64,000 bases of DNA from assembly GCA_963210315.1 (NCBI GenBank), contig OY723262.1:620001-684000 (forward strand). The letters are read 5' to 3'. Source of the stretch: Rhynchopus euleeides. Its lineage: Eukaryota > Euglenozoa > Diplonemea > Diplonemida > Diplonemidae. The notes under the pieces were generated by a model. That model had not been told where the DNA came from, did no database searches, and worked only from the letters and a program-made list of their open reading frames with translations. Below, one piece after another: positions 20,869 to 30,907 of this stretch; position 1 is the stretch's first letter; each line of letters starts with the position of its first letter. A program made the translations under genes and the position numbers.

Positions 20869-21790
20869 GGGCATAGCTTCCGATAAGAATCCGACCCCCA
20901 GACCCCTCCGACCCCCGACCCCCGACCCCCCCTTAGCAAAACTACCCCCCCCTCCCAAAAAATCTCAGGGGTTTCCCGAGGAAACGCGGTTCCCCCCTCT
21001 CCTGCGTTGTTTGGGCTCCGTGCGGATCGTAGTGGGGTCACTTTGTTGGTGTAGGTGCCACAGAACACCTCTGAAATGCGGATGTGGTTCCTTGAGAAAA
21101 GGGGGGTCGGAACCTCGGGGGTCGGAATCCGACCCCCGACCCCCCGACCCCCCATTTTTCGGGGGTCGGAGGGGGTCGGGGCTATATCCCGACCCCCCCA
21201 TTCTTGCGGGGGTCAGGATCCGGAAGATGGGGGGTCTGAAACTGTGGTCAAACTCGGGTCGGAATTTTCGCGTTTTTTCTCGGGGGTCGTAGATGGGGGT
21301 CGGAAACTAGGGGTTGGAATATGGGGTGGTCCCCCCTCCCGACCCCTCCCGACCCCCCACACGGGGTTTTCAAAACCCCGTTCTTTGGACTATTTGGAGT
21401 TTGTGCGGATCGTAGTGGGGTCATTTCGTGGCTCTTGGGACCAAGCTTCAACGACGAAACATGGGGCTGGTCCAGGTACTGTCATGGGAGGACGTGACCG
21501 GGAGGCACACCAGGCCACCCCCACCCACCCACCCAGCGGGACCCTCCCGACCCCCTCCTCGGGTTTTTCAAAAAACCGTTCTTTTGAATATTTGGAGTTT
21601 GTGCGGATCGCAGTGGGGTCATTTTTGACATGGGGTGCCTATTCACACCCCTTATTGGTGATCCCCATCCAGGCCACATTCCTTAGGAAATAGTAAGGCG
21701 ACCCCCTCCGACCCCCCCTCCCGACCCCCGACCCCTGCGACCCCCGACCCCCGCTTATCGGAAGCTATGCCCTAGGGGGGGGGGGGGTAG
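20862..21790. mobile_element. Inverted-repeat element E rich in GGGGTCGG words
   Basis: Ends CCCTAGGGCATAGCTTCC and its complement (20864-20881 and about 21760-21775) are inverted repeats. The interior is built of CCGACCCC/GGGGTCGG words in both orientations, plus three copies of a ~25-base motif with core GTGCGGATCG(T/C)AGTGG at about 21017, 21400 and 21600. No coding sequence is supported. Confidence 0.75.
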
Positions 21791-21801
21791 GGGTGGTCTT
21801 A

Positions 21802-22718
21802 CACGGTGGGATCTTGTAAATTTTACATGTATAACTACAAGTATACCGTAAACGGAAAAAGGGTGGACCGTAAAAATGTTCCAAGTTCCCAAAAAAAGGC
21901 CAAACGTTCCATCTTTTTTACGGTCCACTATTTATTGGGACTGCATATGGAAAAGACAATGCGATTTTCGCCCGCGGGCTGGTGGGTTGCGGGGCGCGGA
22001 CTGCGGCCTCCACGCCGCAGACTCCCGCACGTAGGCCTCCCGACCTCCCAGCTTTGGACCCTCCCTCCACCACCGCAACCAACACCAGCAAGAGAAGCAA
22101 GTCCTCCCTGCGTGTGGAAAGGGCACGATCACCACCACTCACCTCGAGACTCACCCACCACCACACCTCGAGAAGTGTAGTACCATGCAAGGAGCGTTCC
22201 GGTAGAAGTAAAAGTAGAACCTGATGCACGAGCCCACAAAAGCAGCCACAGTACGGCAGGGCGCGCAGACAGAAGCTGAGACCACCGGGCTCCCTCCAGA
22301 TGTAAATTCGTGAATCAGTGCCCGGAAAATTCAGGGAAATCGTACTCCTTTAGTGTAGTACACCCTGCAGTAACTGTGGGAGAACAGTTCCCGGACGATG
22401 GTGAGCGCACACTCTGTGCTGAGGCTCTGTGGTGTTAATCCTGCAGCTTCAGTCGTACGATTTCCTTGGTTCCTTCGCGACTTCGTCACGAAGGAACTCG
22501 TAAAAAAACCGCCAAGTCCACTATCCCAACCGTAAAATAGGTGGACCGTAAAAATGTTCCAAGTTCCGGAAAAATCCCATTTGTTCCATCTTTTTTACGG
22601 TCCACCTATAGTACGGTTCACCTTTATTACGGTCCACAATATTTCCGTTTACGGTACATGTATAATACATGTATTATACTTGTAGTTATACATGTAAAAT
22701 TTACAAGATCCCACCGTG
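21802..22718. mobile_element. P element copy 1 (CACGGTGGGATC ends, TA duplication)
   Basis: Terminal inverted repeats start CACGGTGGGATCTTG and run at least 40 bases through TTTTACATGTATAACTACAA. They are flanked by TA on both sides (21800-21801 and 22719-22720). The element consists of short palindromic TACATGTA-type arms into which an A-prime element (21846-22654) has inserted. No coding capacity of its own. Confidence 0.8.
21846..22654. mobile_element. A-prime element copy 1 (CCGTAAACGG ends)
   Basis: An 809-base element with termini CCGTAAACGG/CCGTTTACGG flanked by TA on both sides. Subterminal regions carry GGACCGTAAAAATGTTCC and its complement repeatedly at both ends; the word ACCGTAA is the private motif. 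It is about as similar to copies 2 and 3 as recent insertions would be. No transposase; the interior is a non-coding GC-rich stretch. It sits inside P copy 1. Confidence 0.82.
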
Positions 22719-22758
22719 TAAGCTGTTACAGGGGGGGGTCAAATAAACGTACTTAGTT

Positions 22759-24074
22759 GAATAGTAGTACTTAGCCGAATAGTAGTACTTATTTTTTTGG
22801 GGCTCTGGGGCACGTTGGGCCGTTGAATAGTAGTACTTACTTTTCACCCTTTTTTTTTGGGGAAATTTTTCGTTTTTTTTGAGATTTTCTTTTTGGAGAC
22901 ACACAAATCTGCAAACTTTGGGGCAAGGAATGGGGACAACGGGGTCTATTGGTGCCACTTAGGGGAACCAGGGTGCACGGGGTCCGTAGAGGGGGGAAGT
23001 GACCTACGCTCAAAGATATGTCGTGACGAAGGGAATCGGGGCATCCCCCCTCAGACACATACGGACGGGAAACCAGCGAACCCGCAAACTCCTGCGGTCC
23101 AGAGGCATCAGAACCACTGCTGAAGACCGCAAACCCGGAAACCCGCAAACTCCTGGGGTCCAGAGGCGTCAAAATCACTGCTGAAGAGCGGCGCGCATTA
23201 AACGACTCCTCATCTACGGCGTCCGCAGTCCCTACCACCAACGAGAAGATGTGGACGGATGGCCCCAGACACACCTCACCATAGATGTAGCCTTCGAGGA
23301 CCAGCTGAGCCCACCCCCCACCCCCCGCAGCCCCCTTCCCTGACGTTGTTTGACATTCTCTCCTGTTGTGCAGCACTGATCAACACACGCCCGCAAACCC
23401 GCAATCCAACTGCCCAGAATAGTAGTACTTAGCCGAATAGTAGTACTTATTTTTTTGGGGCTCTGGGGCACGTTGGGCCGTTGAATAGTAGTACTTACTT
23501 TTCACCCTTTTTTTTTGGGGAAATTTTTCGTTTTTTTTGAGATTTTCTTTTTGGAGACACACAAATCTGCAAACTTTGGGGCAAGGAATGGGGACAACGG
23601 GGTCTATTGGTGCCACTTAGGGGAACCAGGGTGCACGGGGTCCGTAGAGGGGGGAAGTGACCTACGCTCAAAGATATGTCGTGACGAAGGGAATCGGGGC
23701 ATCCCCCCTCAGACACATACGGACGGGAAACCAGCGAACCCGCAAACTCCTGCGGTCCAGAGGCATCAGAACCACTGCTGAAGACCGCAAACCCGGAAAC
23801 CCGCAAACTCCTGGGGTCCAGAGGCGTCAAAATCACTGCTGAAGAGCGGCGCGCATTAAACGACTCCTCATCTACGGCGTCCGCAGTCCCTACCACCAAC
23901 GAGAAGATGTGGACGGATGGCCCCAGACACACCTCACCATAGATGTAGCCTTCGAGGACCAGCTGAGCCCACCCCCCACCCCCCGCAGCCCCCTTCCCTG
24001 ACGTTGTTTGACATTCTCTCCTGTTGTGCAGCACTGATCAACACACGCCCGCAAACCCGCAATCCAACTGCCCA
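22759..24074. repeat. 658-base tandem duplication inside C copy 1
   Basis: The two units are essentially identical with a period of 658 bases. Both begin in the GAATAGTAGTACTTAGCCG terminal array and end near the CGCAATCCAACTGCCCAG sequence. Copy 2 of the element has one unit, so the duplication arose after the copies diverged, or was lost in copy 2. Confidence 0.9.
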
Positions 24075-24696
24075 GATTTCACCATCCACCAACAGAGCCA
24101 ATAGCTTCGGCTGGTGTCCGACATAATGATGACGTCCGATGCTTTCATGTGCCTCCTGCTGATGGAATGCCTCCTGTTCAAGATATTCGAGGATGGGCCA
24201 CCGCCATGCGCTCCCCGGCCTTCCTTCAACCAACTGGCCCGGGCCAGGGCACGCTGGTAGCCGAGCGCTTGCGGGATATGGGGTACGTGCTGAAGGTGTC
24301 GGGTGAGGAGGACGGGTTCGTGAAGAGCTCCCTTTGTCCGGACCTCACCTTCGCACCAAGCACAGAAACATCCCCTGAGGCTGGTGGTGCGGACCTTGAA
24401 CCTGGGTTGGACGGGAAGGCAAAAGAGAGCACAGAGAAGCAGTCCACCCAAAAGAAAGTTGTGTCTCAGCCAACCCAACAGTCAAGCATCTTGGCATGGG
24501 CGAAGCCGGTTCGTGTGAACTCTCTCACACAGACACAGCCTTCCCAGTCCTCCCAGTCCTCCGAAAAGAAGCGCGCAGCGTCCCCGACCACCCAGACTCC
24601 CAACAAACACCGCGCAGGCTCTGCAAAGGGTGTAGGAAGCCTGGGCACAACATGCAGACTTGCCCCAGCAAGCCCAAGAACTTGAAGAAGAAGTAA
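24029..24696 (+). pseudogene. C-element zinc-knuckle ORF, frameshifted copy
   Basis: Open from a stop near 24026 with ATG candidates at about 24167 (MPPVQDIRGWATAM). It encodes a ~200-residue protein with a Ser/Thr/Gln-rich middle and a terminal CCHC zinc knuckle, CKGCRKPGHNMQTCPSK (C-x2-C-x4-H-x4-C). Here a GC dinucleotide inserted near 24612-24614 shifts the frame before the knuckle. Copy 2 (minus strand, 45381-45926) lacks the insertion and reads through. Terminal CCHC knuckles occur at the C-terminus of some MULE-type transposases, so this may be the tail of a lost transposase (inference). Confidence 0.65.
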
Positions 24697-25150
24697 GTTG
24701 GGGCGTGCTGGTTGTGGCTTGTCTTTTTCACATCTTTTTTTTAAGCATCAACGCACCAACCAACCACCGACAGTGAAGCTGACAGCTCTGATGAACTGTG
24801 TATGCTTTCACTAACTCAACAAGAATGTCAACCAGGGGGGGGGGGGGCAATACAAATCAAAACGGTACGAAACCAAATGAGGGGCGAGTGGTAGGACGAG
24901 AACAGAGCGGATACTCGACCGGAAGGCAGAAGAAGTGAGAGACGGACGACAGCAGTGGCCAGCGCGCCCCTGGTGGACCAAACAGCCCCGCAGAGCCCCT
25001 GCAAACAGCGTTTTTAGGAAAAGTTGAATAGACGTACTTAGTACGTCTATTCGCTCGCAAACTATTTATTAATTTTCTGGCGAGGTCGATTTAGGCCCGC
25101 GCGTTCGCCGAATAGTAGTACTAAGTACGTTTATTTGACCCCCCCCTGTA

Positions 25151-26512
25151 ACCTGGCCAATTTTTCACTATCGGCGTCTGGGGGTCAAAAACGTCACCAA
25201 ACCTGAAAATATGACCCCTGGGACCCCAGAAACACAATTCCGCCCGGTTTTGGGCACTTTTGGGCACTTCTGAGCAGTTTAGTCGTGTTCCGGAAAAATG
25301 TACCACAAAGCTGTACCTCAGCCCCCCCCTGGGCAGAAGGCAGAATCGCAAACCATCATGTCTCGCACTGATCCAGTGAGCAGTGTTGCCAACCGTGCTG
25401 CCCGACGATACGTGGGGTCAAAAGTGCAACATGACAACACCTTGTGTGCGGTGTGACATGCGAGACAGTAGAAAAGTAGCACCAGAAACAGGGGGTCATA
25501 GGTACTAGAGGAGGGGCATGCTTCCAGGGCATGCCAGATTCTGACACTTGTGTCAGAATCTGTGTGCACATGTTCTTGGGCCAGTGACAGTGATAGTGGC
25601 AGTGAGCCATCCGGTGACCATGAAGAAGGGGGCATGGACTGGTATCAGACATCAGCAGTGCACCGAAGACGGCCCCCTTATGGTCGTATGAAAGGCTGAA
25701 GACTACAATGTCAAAGTTCAAGCCGTACAACAAGGACGAGGGGCGCAACTCGGCTGTCCAGGCAGCTACACACGAACGGGCAGAGTCCACACTTCTGCCA
25801 TAGCCCACATCCAAAGCACGCTCGGTGCCTTTGATTTCCAGGCACAGTTCGATCCGTGTGGTGTGTTCACACGGATCCCATGGTTGGCATATCCAGTGGT
25901 TGCGGCAGTCCCGCCTGCGCATCTGGGTATACTCCGTTGTTCAACGTACCGCATAGTCTGACGGCTGCACGGCTCCCTCCCCCCCGCAGCAGCGTCTTTT
26001 GTGTTCAGTTGTGTGCATCAAGTGGGAAGCCACCACAATGCCCTCCCCACCCTCCCGTTTTGTTTCCCACTCATACACGTTGAGGCCTTCGCTCTGGGGT
26101 GGCCAGGCGGCAGCCTGCCCTCTGGCGATTATGTCGATGTGGCACCACCTGCACCAACCGTGTAGTCGTACCATCTTCAGCCAAAGAAAATTGTCATGAG
26201 AGCACGGCCTTCTGTGTCTCTTGCCGCTGAAGGTGAGTGGTTGTTCCTCGTACGCACTCGGGCATCTGTGCGAGAGTGCGGAGGTCCACAGAGTGACGGA
26301 AGGGCTTGAATCAGCCATTGAGACCTCCTAACTTAGGGTGGTGTGGTACAACTTTGTGGTACATTTTTTGGAATTGCAAACTAGGTGCTTCTGGAGGCTC
26401 TAAACCGCCCGAAACCGGGCGCAGATGCATTTCCGGACGTCTGGGGGTCGAATTTTCAGGTTTGGGTCACTTTTTGGTCCTTGTACGCAAAAGTTTGATT
26501 TTTTGGCCAGGT
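25151..26512. mobile_element. Inverted-repeat element L (ACCTGGCCAA ends)
   Basis: Imperfect inverted repeats of about 180 bases (25151-25330 and 26335-26512) end in ACCTGGCC/GGCCAGGT and are flanked by TA on both sides. The left TA is shared with the right TA of C copy 1, so the two elements sit back to back. The interior is almost entirely filled by minus-strand open frames. Confidence 0.72.
25356..26318 (-). CDS. Hypothetical protein carried by element L (two adjoining frames)
   Basis: The first frame starts at ATG 26318 (MADSSPSVTLWTSALSHRC) and runs to 25941. The second begins with an in-frame ATG just downstream (MRRRDCRNHWICQPWDPCEH) and ends at 25356. The second contains a protein-like block, ELCLEIKGTERALDVGYGRS followed by LLYGLNFDIVVFSLSYD, reminiscent of restriction-endonuclease-fold domains near kinases; that is a weak impression only. 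A GTACGTTG...TACCCAG segment of 27 bases between them would join the frames if spliced, but is very short for an intron; a frameshift is equally possible. The ORFs start and end next to the terminal repeats, so they look like the element's cargo or its own gene. Not recognised further. Confidence 0.4.
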
Positions 26513-26783
26513 TAACGTTTTTAACCCTTTACAGACCAATAAAAAATGGAAAATTCAGGATATTTTTCAGTTCAAAGTACACACAGTTCTGCTCCGATGT
26601 TTTCAAAATGATGCAGCGCGGTGAATAGAACTCTCACAGTACATTTCCCGAGCAACAAATTTTTAAAAATTGTCAAAAATTTGTTGCAATTACTCGCAGA
26701 AGAGCTGGGGCGGTCGGGGGAGGGGTATTGGGAGTGGGGATGAGGAGCCTTCCTTGCGAACTAATTTGCCGATTCACCAATGC

Positions 26784-27221
26784 CTATCCACCCGATGGAG
26801 CAGCGATGGAAAGGAAGTGATTCCTTCCCATCGCTGCTCCAAGCCCCGGTGTCGCGGTGAGGGTCTCCCCAGTCTGCCAGTACGCGTGCATGTCGCCCTT
26901 CTCGCAGAGGCCCATGCCGAGGAATACGGCAAAGAAGCGCTTCAGGAGCCTGCTGTCCAGCGAGACATCCACCCCCCTTCTTGCGGCGTACTGCTTCGTG
27001 TGTCGCACGATGTCGTTCAGAAGCTCGTCCGTGATGAACTTCTTGAAGAGGGCGAGGGGACCCATCTTCTTCGCGCCTGAGAGGGTCGGCCCCGTCTTGC
27101 AGCCCTTGAACCTGATGTTGTCCAGGCTCTCATCGGTCTCTTCCCACTCGGGGTCCGACACCTCAGACTCCGAGTCCGGCTTTCGCGGACAGGTCACAGC
27201 AGAGGGCACTGCCCCCGTCAC
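26784..27221 (-). pseudogene. piggyBac transposase N-terminal fragment (DDE_Tnp_1_7 family)
   Basis: About 145 codons. An acidic N-terminal tract (SESEVSDPEWEETDESL) is followed by the family's start block: GPLALFKKFITDELLNDIVR, TKQYAARRG, FFAVFLGMGL, YWQTGE and GRNHFLSI. It then stops, so the catalytic Asp residues of the DDE core are missing. There is no ATG in frame at the left boundary of the fragment; it opens with GTG, so it is not expressible as it stands. Position and orientation fit the surrounding TTAA-flanked ends. Confidence 0.75.
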
Positions 27222-27908
27222 TACTCTGATCTTCCATTGGAATTAGTGTCTCCTGTGTCCATGAATAATACCGGAGTGTGTGCCTGGCAAGCTGACAGAA
27301 GAGGGGGGGAGACGTGCCCTACACAGGCTCGTGTCAGGGTAGGGAAGGCCCCTTGGGGACCCCCTGCAAAAAAGTTTGCGAAAAAAGTACTTTTGCCAGT
27401 AATGGCAACCGATCACATCAAATTCAACCAATTTTTTTTGTTTCTCGGGTCAGATCTCGCCGTAGATTCCACGATCAAAAGAGTTTTTGCGTTTCGTGAT
27501 TCGTGCCGAAATAAAAAAATTCGAAAGTATATATGGTGCCCCTGATTTACCCCCTTTTCACTACGCACAAACTACGCAATCTGGGGGGGGGGGTCTCGCT
27601 TTTTGGTCCCCCCCCAGTTTTTTTTGGTCCCCCTTTCTGTGTGGCTACTGAGACAGGACTGGAGGCACTGCGCTGACCGAGAAAAAAAAATATTGCCAGA
27701 ACTCACTATGTACCGTCCGAAAGAACAGGGGAAACACCTGGGCAAGGTTGCCCCATGCCCAGAAACACCTGGGAAGGAAGTGAGCTCCAGGAGCCGCGTA
27801 GTACCCCCTACACACTTCTACGAAACAACAGCTGCAGAGATGGTCCGGATGCCCCGAAAAAAAACCTACACACACACTCCATCATCCACACTGCACCTAG
27901 GAACAACA

Positions 27909-29483
27909 ATGTCTGGGGAAGAGGAACAGCTCTTCACCATCGTTGCCTCTGTTGAGGGGTTGAGATGCCTCGCGGGGACCATCGCAGGATGTGTCACCCA
28001 CGAGAAGCTGCTGGCGCTGCTTGAGGAGGTGGGGCTGCAACCGGAGGGTGACTGTCTCGAGGTGCATCTGCTGAAGGGTGGTGACGTTAATTCATTGGAG
28101 ATGCGGCCTCTCCCAGAAGACCTGTGGCAGAACGCGCTCCCGGGCTCGGCGCTGTTCCTTCCGGCGAAGGCAGAGACAGTGCCAGCATCCCGCCTGGACG
28201 TGCGCGACTGGGTCGACACCGCCATGCAGTGCCACACCCCTGTCTCTAACATCCACACCCTCATCACCAAGTTCAAGGGCGAGACGGTGACCCGCCATGC
28301 GGTGGAGATGTCGTGGCAGCAGTCGCTACTGCTACGGGATGTGTTGTTTTTACGGGAGACGCAGGGCATCCGGGAGAACGGCGAACTTGTGTTAATTCAC
28401 GACCTCACACCAGTGTTTGCGGACCCGTCAAACACTACCAAGCTTGGGCACTTTACGGTGCAGTACAGGGTGAACGGGATCCTCCGCTACCACGTGCTCG
28501 CCACATATCTGACGCTGTCATCTGATGGACCCACTACCAGAGTTGACCTGGCCGTCGCCTTTAAACGGTTTTCGGACCTGGCCTCTTCAGGCCAGTTCTC
28601 CGTCCTCGGCAAGGATGACGTGGGGTTGTCCGAGGAGTCGTTCTCGGCTTTCTTTCTGGACCGCGGTGCCAGTCTGAAACCCGAGCTGCAGAGCGTTGTC
28701 GTTGTGTTCGAGCCCCACCACCGCCTGCATCTGGCCTTCCGGCGAGTCATTGAGCCTGACTTGCCCTTCATGACTCTGATGTGCTATGCTGCCAACTACT
28801 GTGCCGCAGCACCAGAGTTCGCCGCCTACCTCCACAGCACGGTAGGCATCACCATCAGCAGCTTCCTGTGGCAGCGGGCCACAAACGGCCGCTTCCTCAG
28901 TGGTGCAGCTGCCTGCTTCTCGCTGTCGGCTCGCTGCGGGGAGCTCACCGTCGCTGAGCACCTGCACACCTTCTTCTCGATGACGACGACGGAATCGTCG
29001 ACAAAGAAGGTGGCAGTGAAAAACTGCCTTGCTGATCGCAGCGCCATCGACAAAGTGTGCCTCTACGGGAAGCTTTTCAGCAAGGTCTTGTACCCTCTGC
29101 TGACCACCATCGCAGACTCAGGGAGTTTCACCACCGACCCCAAATCGTTGGGATGGCTGCAGATGTACTGGCGCTCGGGGGCCTTCGACCTCTTCTCTGC
29201 GGCCAGGAGTGAAGCGACGCTGGAGGCGTGCAGCTCTGACGGGGACCTGACCGTCTTCCAGAGCGCCACTTCATGCAGGATGGTGACGGTAGGGCGGCTG
29301 CGCTTCCACACCTCGCCGCAGTGTCCCTCCCTCGACATCCGGGAAGTCAGCGATAGTGACCTGGACGGCGTCCGGCCGGATGACTTAGTGCAGCACGGCC
29401 TCGATGCCTACTTTGGGAAGCAAGGCATCATCTCTTGGAAGGGATGCATGCTGAGGTTGGTGAGCCGAAACTCACTACGATAG
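27909..29483 (+). CDS. K1 ORF1, unrecognised 524-residue protein
   Basis: ATG 27909 (MSGEEEQLFTIVASVEGLRC); the frame is open upstream to 27603 but that part is low quality. It is a full-length globular-looking protein without membrane segments, zinc motifs or obvious coiled coil. Blocks that may be useful for searching: FTVQYRVNGILRYHVLATYL, VVVFEPHHRLHLAFRRVIEP and LMCYAANYCAAAPEFAAYLH. As the largest ORF of the element it is the best candidate for the transposase or recombinase, but no catalytic triad can be assigned by eye. The start of ORF2 overlaps its end by 40 bases. Confidence 0.62.
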   Translation: MSGEEEQLFTIVASVEGLRCLAGTIAGCVTHEKLLALLEEVGLQPEGDCLEVHLLKGGDVNSLEMRPLPEDLWQNALPGSALFLPAKAETVPASRLDVRDWVDTAMQCHTPVSNIHTLITKFKGETVTRHAVEMSWQQSLLLRDVLFLRETQGIRENGELVLIHDLTPVFADPSNTTKLGHFTVQYRVNGILRYHVLATYLTLSSDGPTTRVDLAVAFKRFSDLASSGQFSVLGKDDVGLSEESFSAFFLDRGASLKPELQSVVVVFEPHHRLHLAFRRVIEPDLPFMTLMCYAANYCAAAPEFAAYLHSTVGITISSFLWQRATNGRFLSGAAACFSLSARCGELTVAEHLHTFFSMTTTESSTKKVAVKNCLADRSAIDKVCLYGKLFSKVLYPLLTTIADSGSFTTDPKSLGWLQMYWRSGAFDLFSAARSEATLEACSSDGDLTVFQSATSCRMVTVGRLRFHTSPQCPSLDIREVSDSDLDGVRPDDLVQHGLDAYFGKQGIISWKGCMLRLVSRNSLR

Positions 29484-29884
29484 TGCGTTCCCGTATTCCG
29501 GAGACTACGAAGGAGCGCAAGCTTCGGATTGGGAAGCGGAAACTTGAAGACTTGAAATCAGCATTCGAAAAAGAGGAATCAAGGAAGGAAAGGCGAATTG
29601 CAAGAGAGACTGCCCTCAATGACATTGTCCTCCGTTTTGATTATTCCGATAGCTTCACAAACTCGGAACTGATTAATCAAGCTCAAAAGCGTGGCAAGCG
29701 AGGTGTACAGAATGCCTCGAAATCACGGTTGATGCAAATCCTTCGTGAATTTGATAAAGCCCGCACAAAAGAAGAGCTGCAGGAGATTTGTGCCGAACGT
29801 GGGATTGAACGAAACGTTCAAAATGACCGCGTGGACTGGCTGCTGGCAGCTCTCAAGAAGCAGGATAAAAAGGATCATGCGTGA
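29444..29884 (+). CDS. K1 ORF2, small basic SAP-like protein
   Basis: 146 residues from ATG 29444 (MHAEVGEPKLTTIVRSRIPE), overlapping ORF1 by 40 bases in another frame. It is highly charged, helical and Lys/Arg/Glu-rich. The C-terminal segment TKEELQEICAERGIERNVQN followed by a DWLLAAL helix resembles a SAP-type DNA-binding helix pair (inference). The overlap suggests coupled translation or a short intron joining ORF1 and ORF2. Confidence 0.55.
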   Translation: MHAEVGEPKLTTIVRSRIPETTKERKLRIGKRKLEDLKSAFEKEESRKERRIARETALNDIVLRFDYSDSFTNSELINQAQKRGKRGVQNASKSRLMQILREFDKARTKEELQEICAERGIERNVQNDRVDWLLAALKKQDKKDHA

Positions 29885-30016
29885 TAAAATGAAAGGGCTG
29901 CTGCTACTCTTCACCCCCCCCCCCCCCCACCCCCCGCTTTGATTTCGTTGCTGGATCAATGCAGTGCCTTCAATCACACACTTCGCCCACTCCAGGAGAA
30001 TATTATACAAGGCCCA

Positions 30017-30907
30017 ATGCAGTGCGTAACGGTGAAGTACAGCCTGCGGTATCGCGAGAAGGAGTTCGGCAGCTTTGCCGAGCCGTTGCTCGTGACGAGT
30101 GTCGACACGTTCGACACCGTGTGGAAGGCGTTTGAGACACGCCTTCCTCCCAAACAGGGTCGCAAAAAATCCGAGAGTGAGCGGGACTACAAGAGGCGCG
30201 TCCGAGCGATCTGGAGAGCGCACTCCTTTCTCTGTGGCAAGGACGCAGTCGTGGTTGGGTCGGTGCAGTTCGAACACGGGGAGAACACCTTGGAGATTGC
30301 AAGTGATGATACGCTCACAGCCTTCAGGGCGATGCAAGGTGCCACCCTGAAGGTGGCCCTCGACATTAAGGCGAGCGTCGACCGAGGGGTCGACGAAAAG
30401 CTGAAGAAGGCGCTGCTGGCACGGGACCCCGCGGGGTATACGGAGGTCACCGCCACACAGGCAACCTCCGCTGACAACGTCCAGGAGACGTTATCAGAGG
30501 GGATCACAACGGCACTAGAGATCTGTGTCACGGGATCCAGGCGCCCACTCTCCCTCGACGGTCTGGGGATTGTTGTTGGGCATGGTGTCGTTACCTGCAG
30601 CTGCAAGAAAAAGATTCCGAGCCACGTCGGAAAATTGAGCAGTACCGATGCATTTCTACGCCACGCAACGAGCTGCAAGACACTGAAGAAGAAGCTGGAT
30701 CATCCCGACGAGCTGAAGCAGGCACCGCGCCAAAGGGCACCCCGAAAGACAGCTGCAAAGCCGGCGTCGAAACCCGCACCGAAGGCTGCCAGCGCTGCAG
30801 CACCTGAAGAACCTGCAGCACCTGAAGCGCCTGCACCCGCACTGACCCCGGAACAGCAAGAACCCCTTGAGTTTGGGAACCCGGCAAAGAGACAGAGAAC
30901 TGGCTGA
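30017..30907 (+). CDS. K1 ORF3, zinc-finger protein with Ala/Pro tail
   Basis: 296 residues from ATG 30017 (MQCVTVKYSLRYREKEFGSF). The N-terminal ~180 residues are globular. A CSC...H...C cluster (VTCSCKKKIP ... FLRHATSCKTL, about residues 193-220) looks like a BED- or C2HC-type zinc finger. The last ~75 residues are a Lys/Ala/Pro/Glu tail ending with a KRQRTG basic patch, a plausible nuclear localisation signal. Parts of this ORF are retained, broken, in K2. Confidence 0.62.
   Translation: MQCVTVKYSLRYREKEFGSFAEPLLVTSVDTFDTVWKAFETRLPPKQGRKKSESERDYKRRVRAIWRAHSFLCGKDAVVVGSVQFEHGENTLEIASDDTLTAFRAMQGATLKVALDIKASVDRGVDEKLKKALLARDPAGYTEVTATQATSADNVQETLSEGITTALEICVTGSRRPLSLDGLGIVVGHGVVTCSCKKKIPSHVGKLSSTDAFLRHATSCKTLKKKLDHPDELKQAPRQRAPRKTAAKPASKPAPKAASAAAPEEPAAPEAPAPALTPEQQEPLEFGNPAKRQRTG

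Larger units (their letters stand above)
22729..25148. mobile_element. C element copy 1 (CAGGGGGGGGTCA ends) with internal duplication
   Basis: Termini CAGGGGGGGGTCAAATAAAC and its complement, flanked by TA (22727-22728 and 25149-25150). The end regions contain the word GAATAGTAGTACTTA in both orientations. A 658-base tandem duplication (about 22759-23416 and 23417-24074) is absent from copy 2 at 44930-46688, which is why this copy is 2420 rather than 1759 bases. It carries a zinc-knuckle ORF on the plus strand that is broken by a 2-base difference. Confidence 0.85.

Noticed and set aside
22837..23376. Identical 179-codon minus-strand frames in the C-element copies
   Set aside because: They come from the duplicated repeat DNA, have low-complexity ends, and are less protein-like than the zinc-knuckle frame on the other strand.
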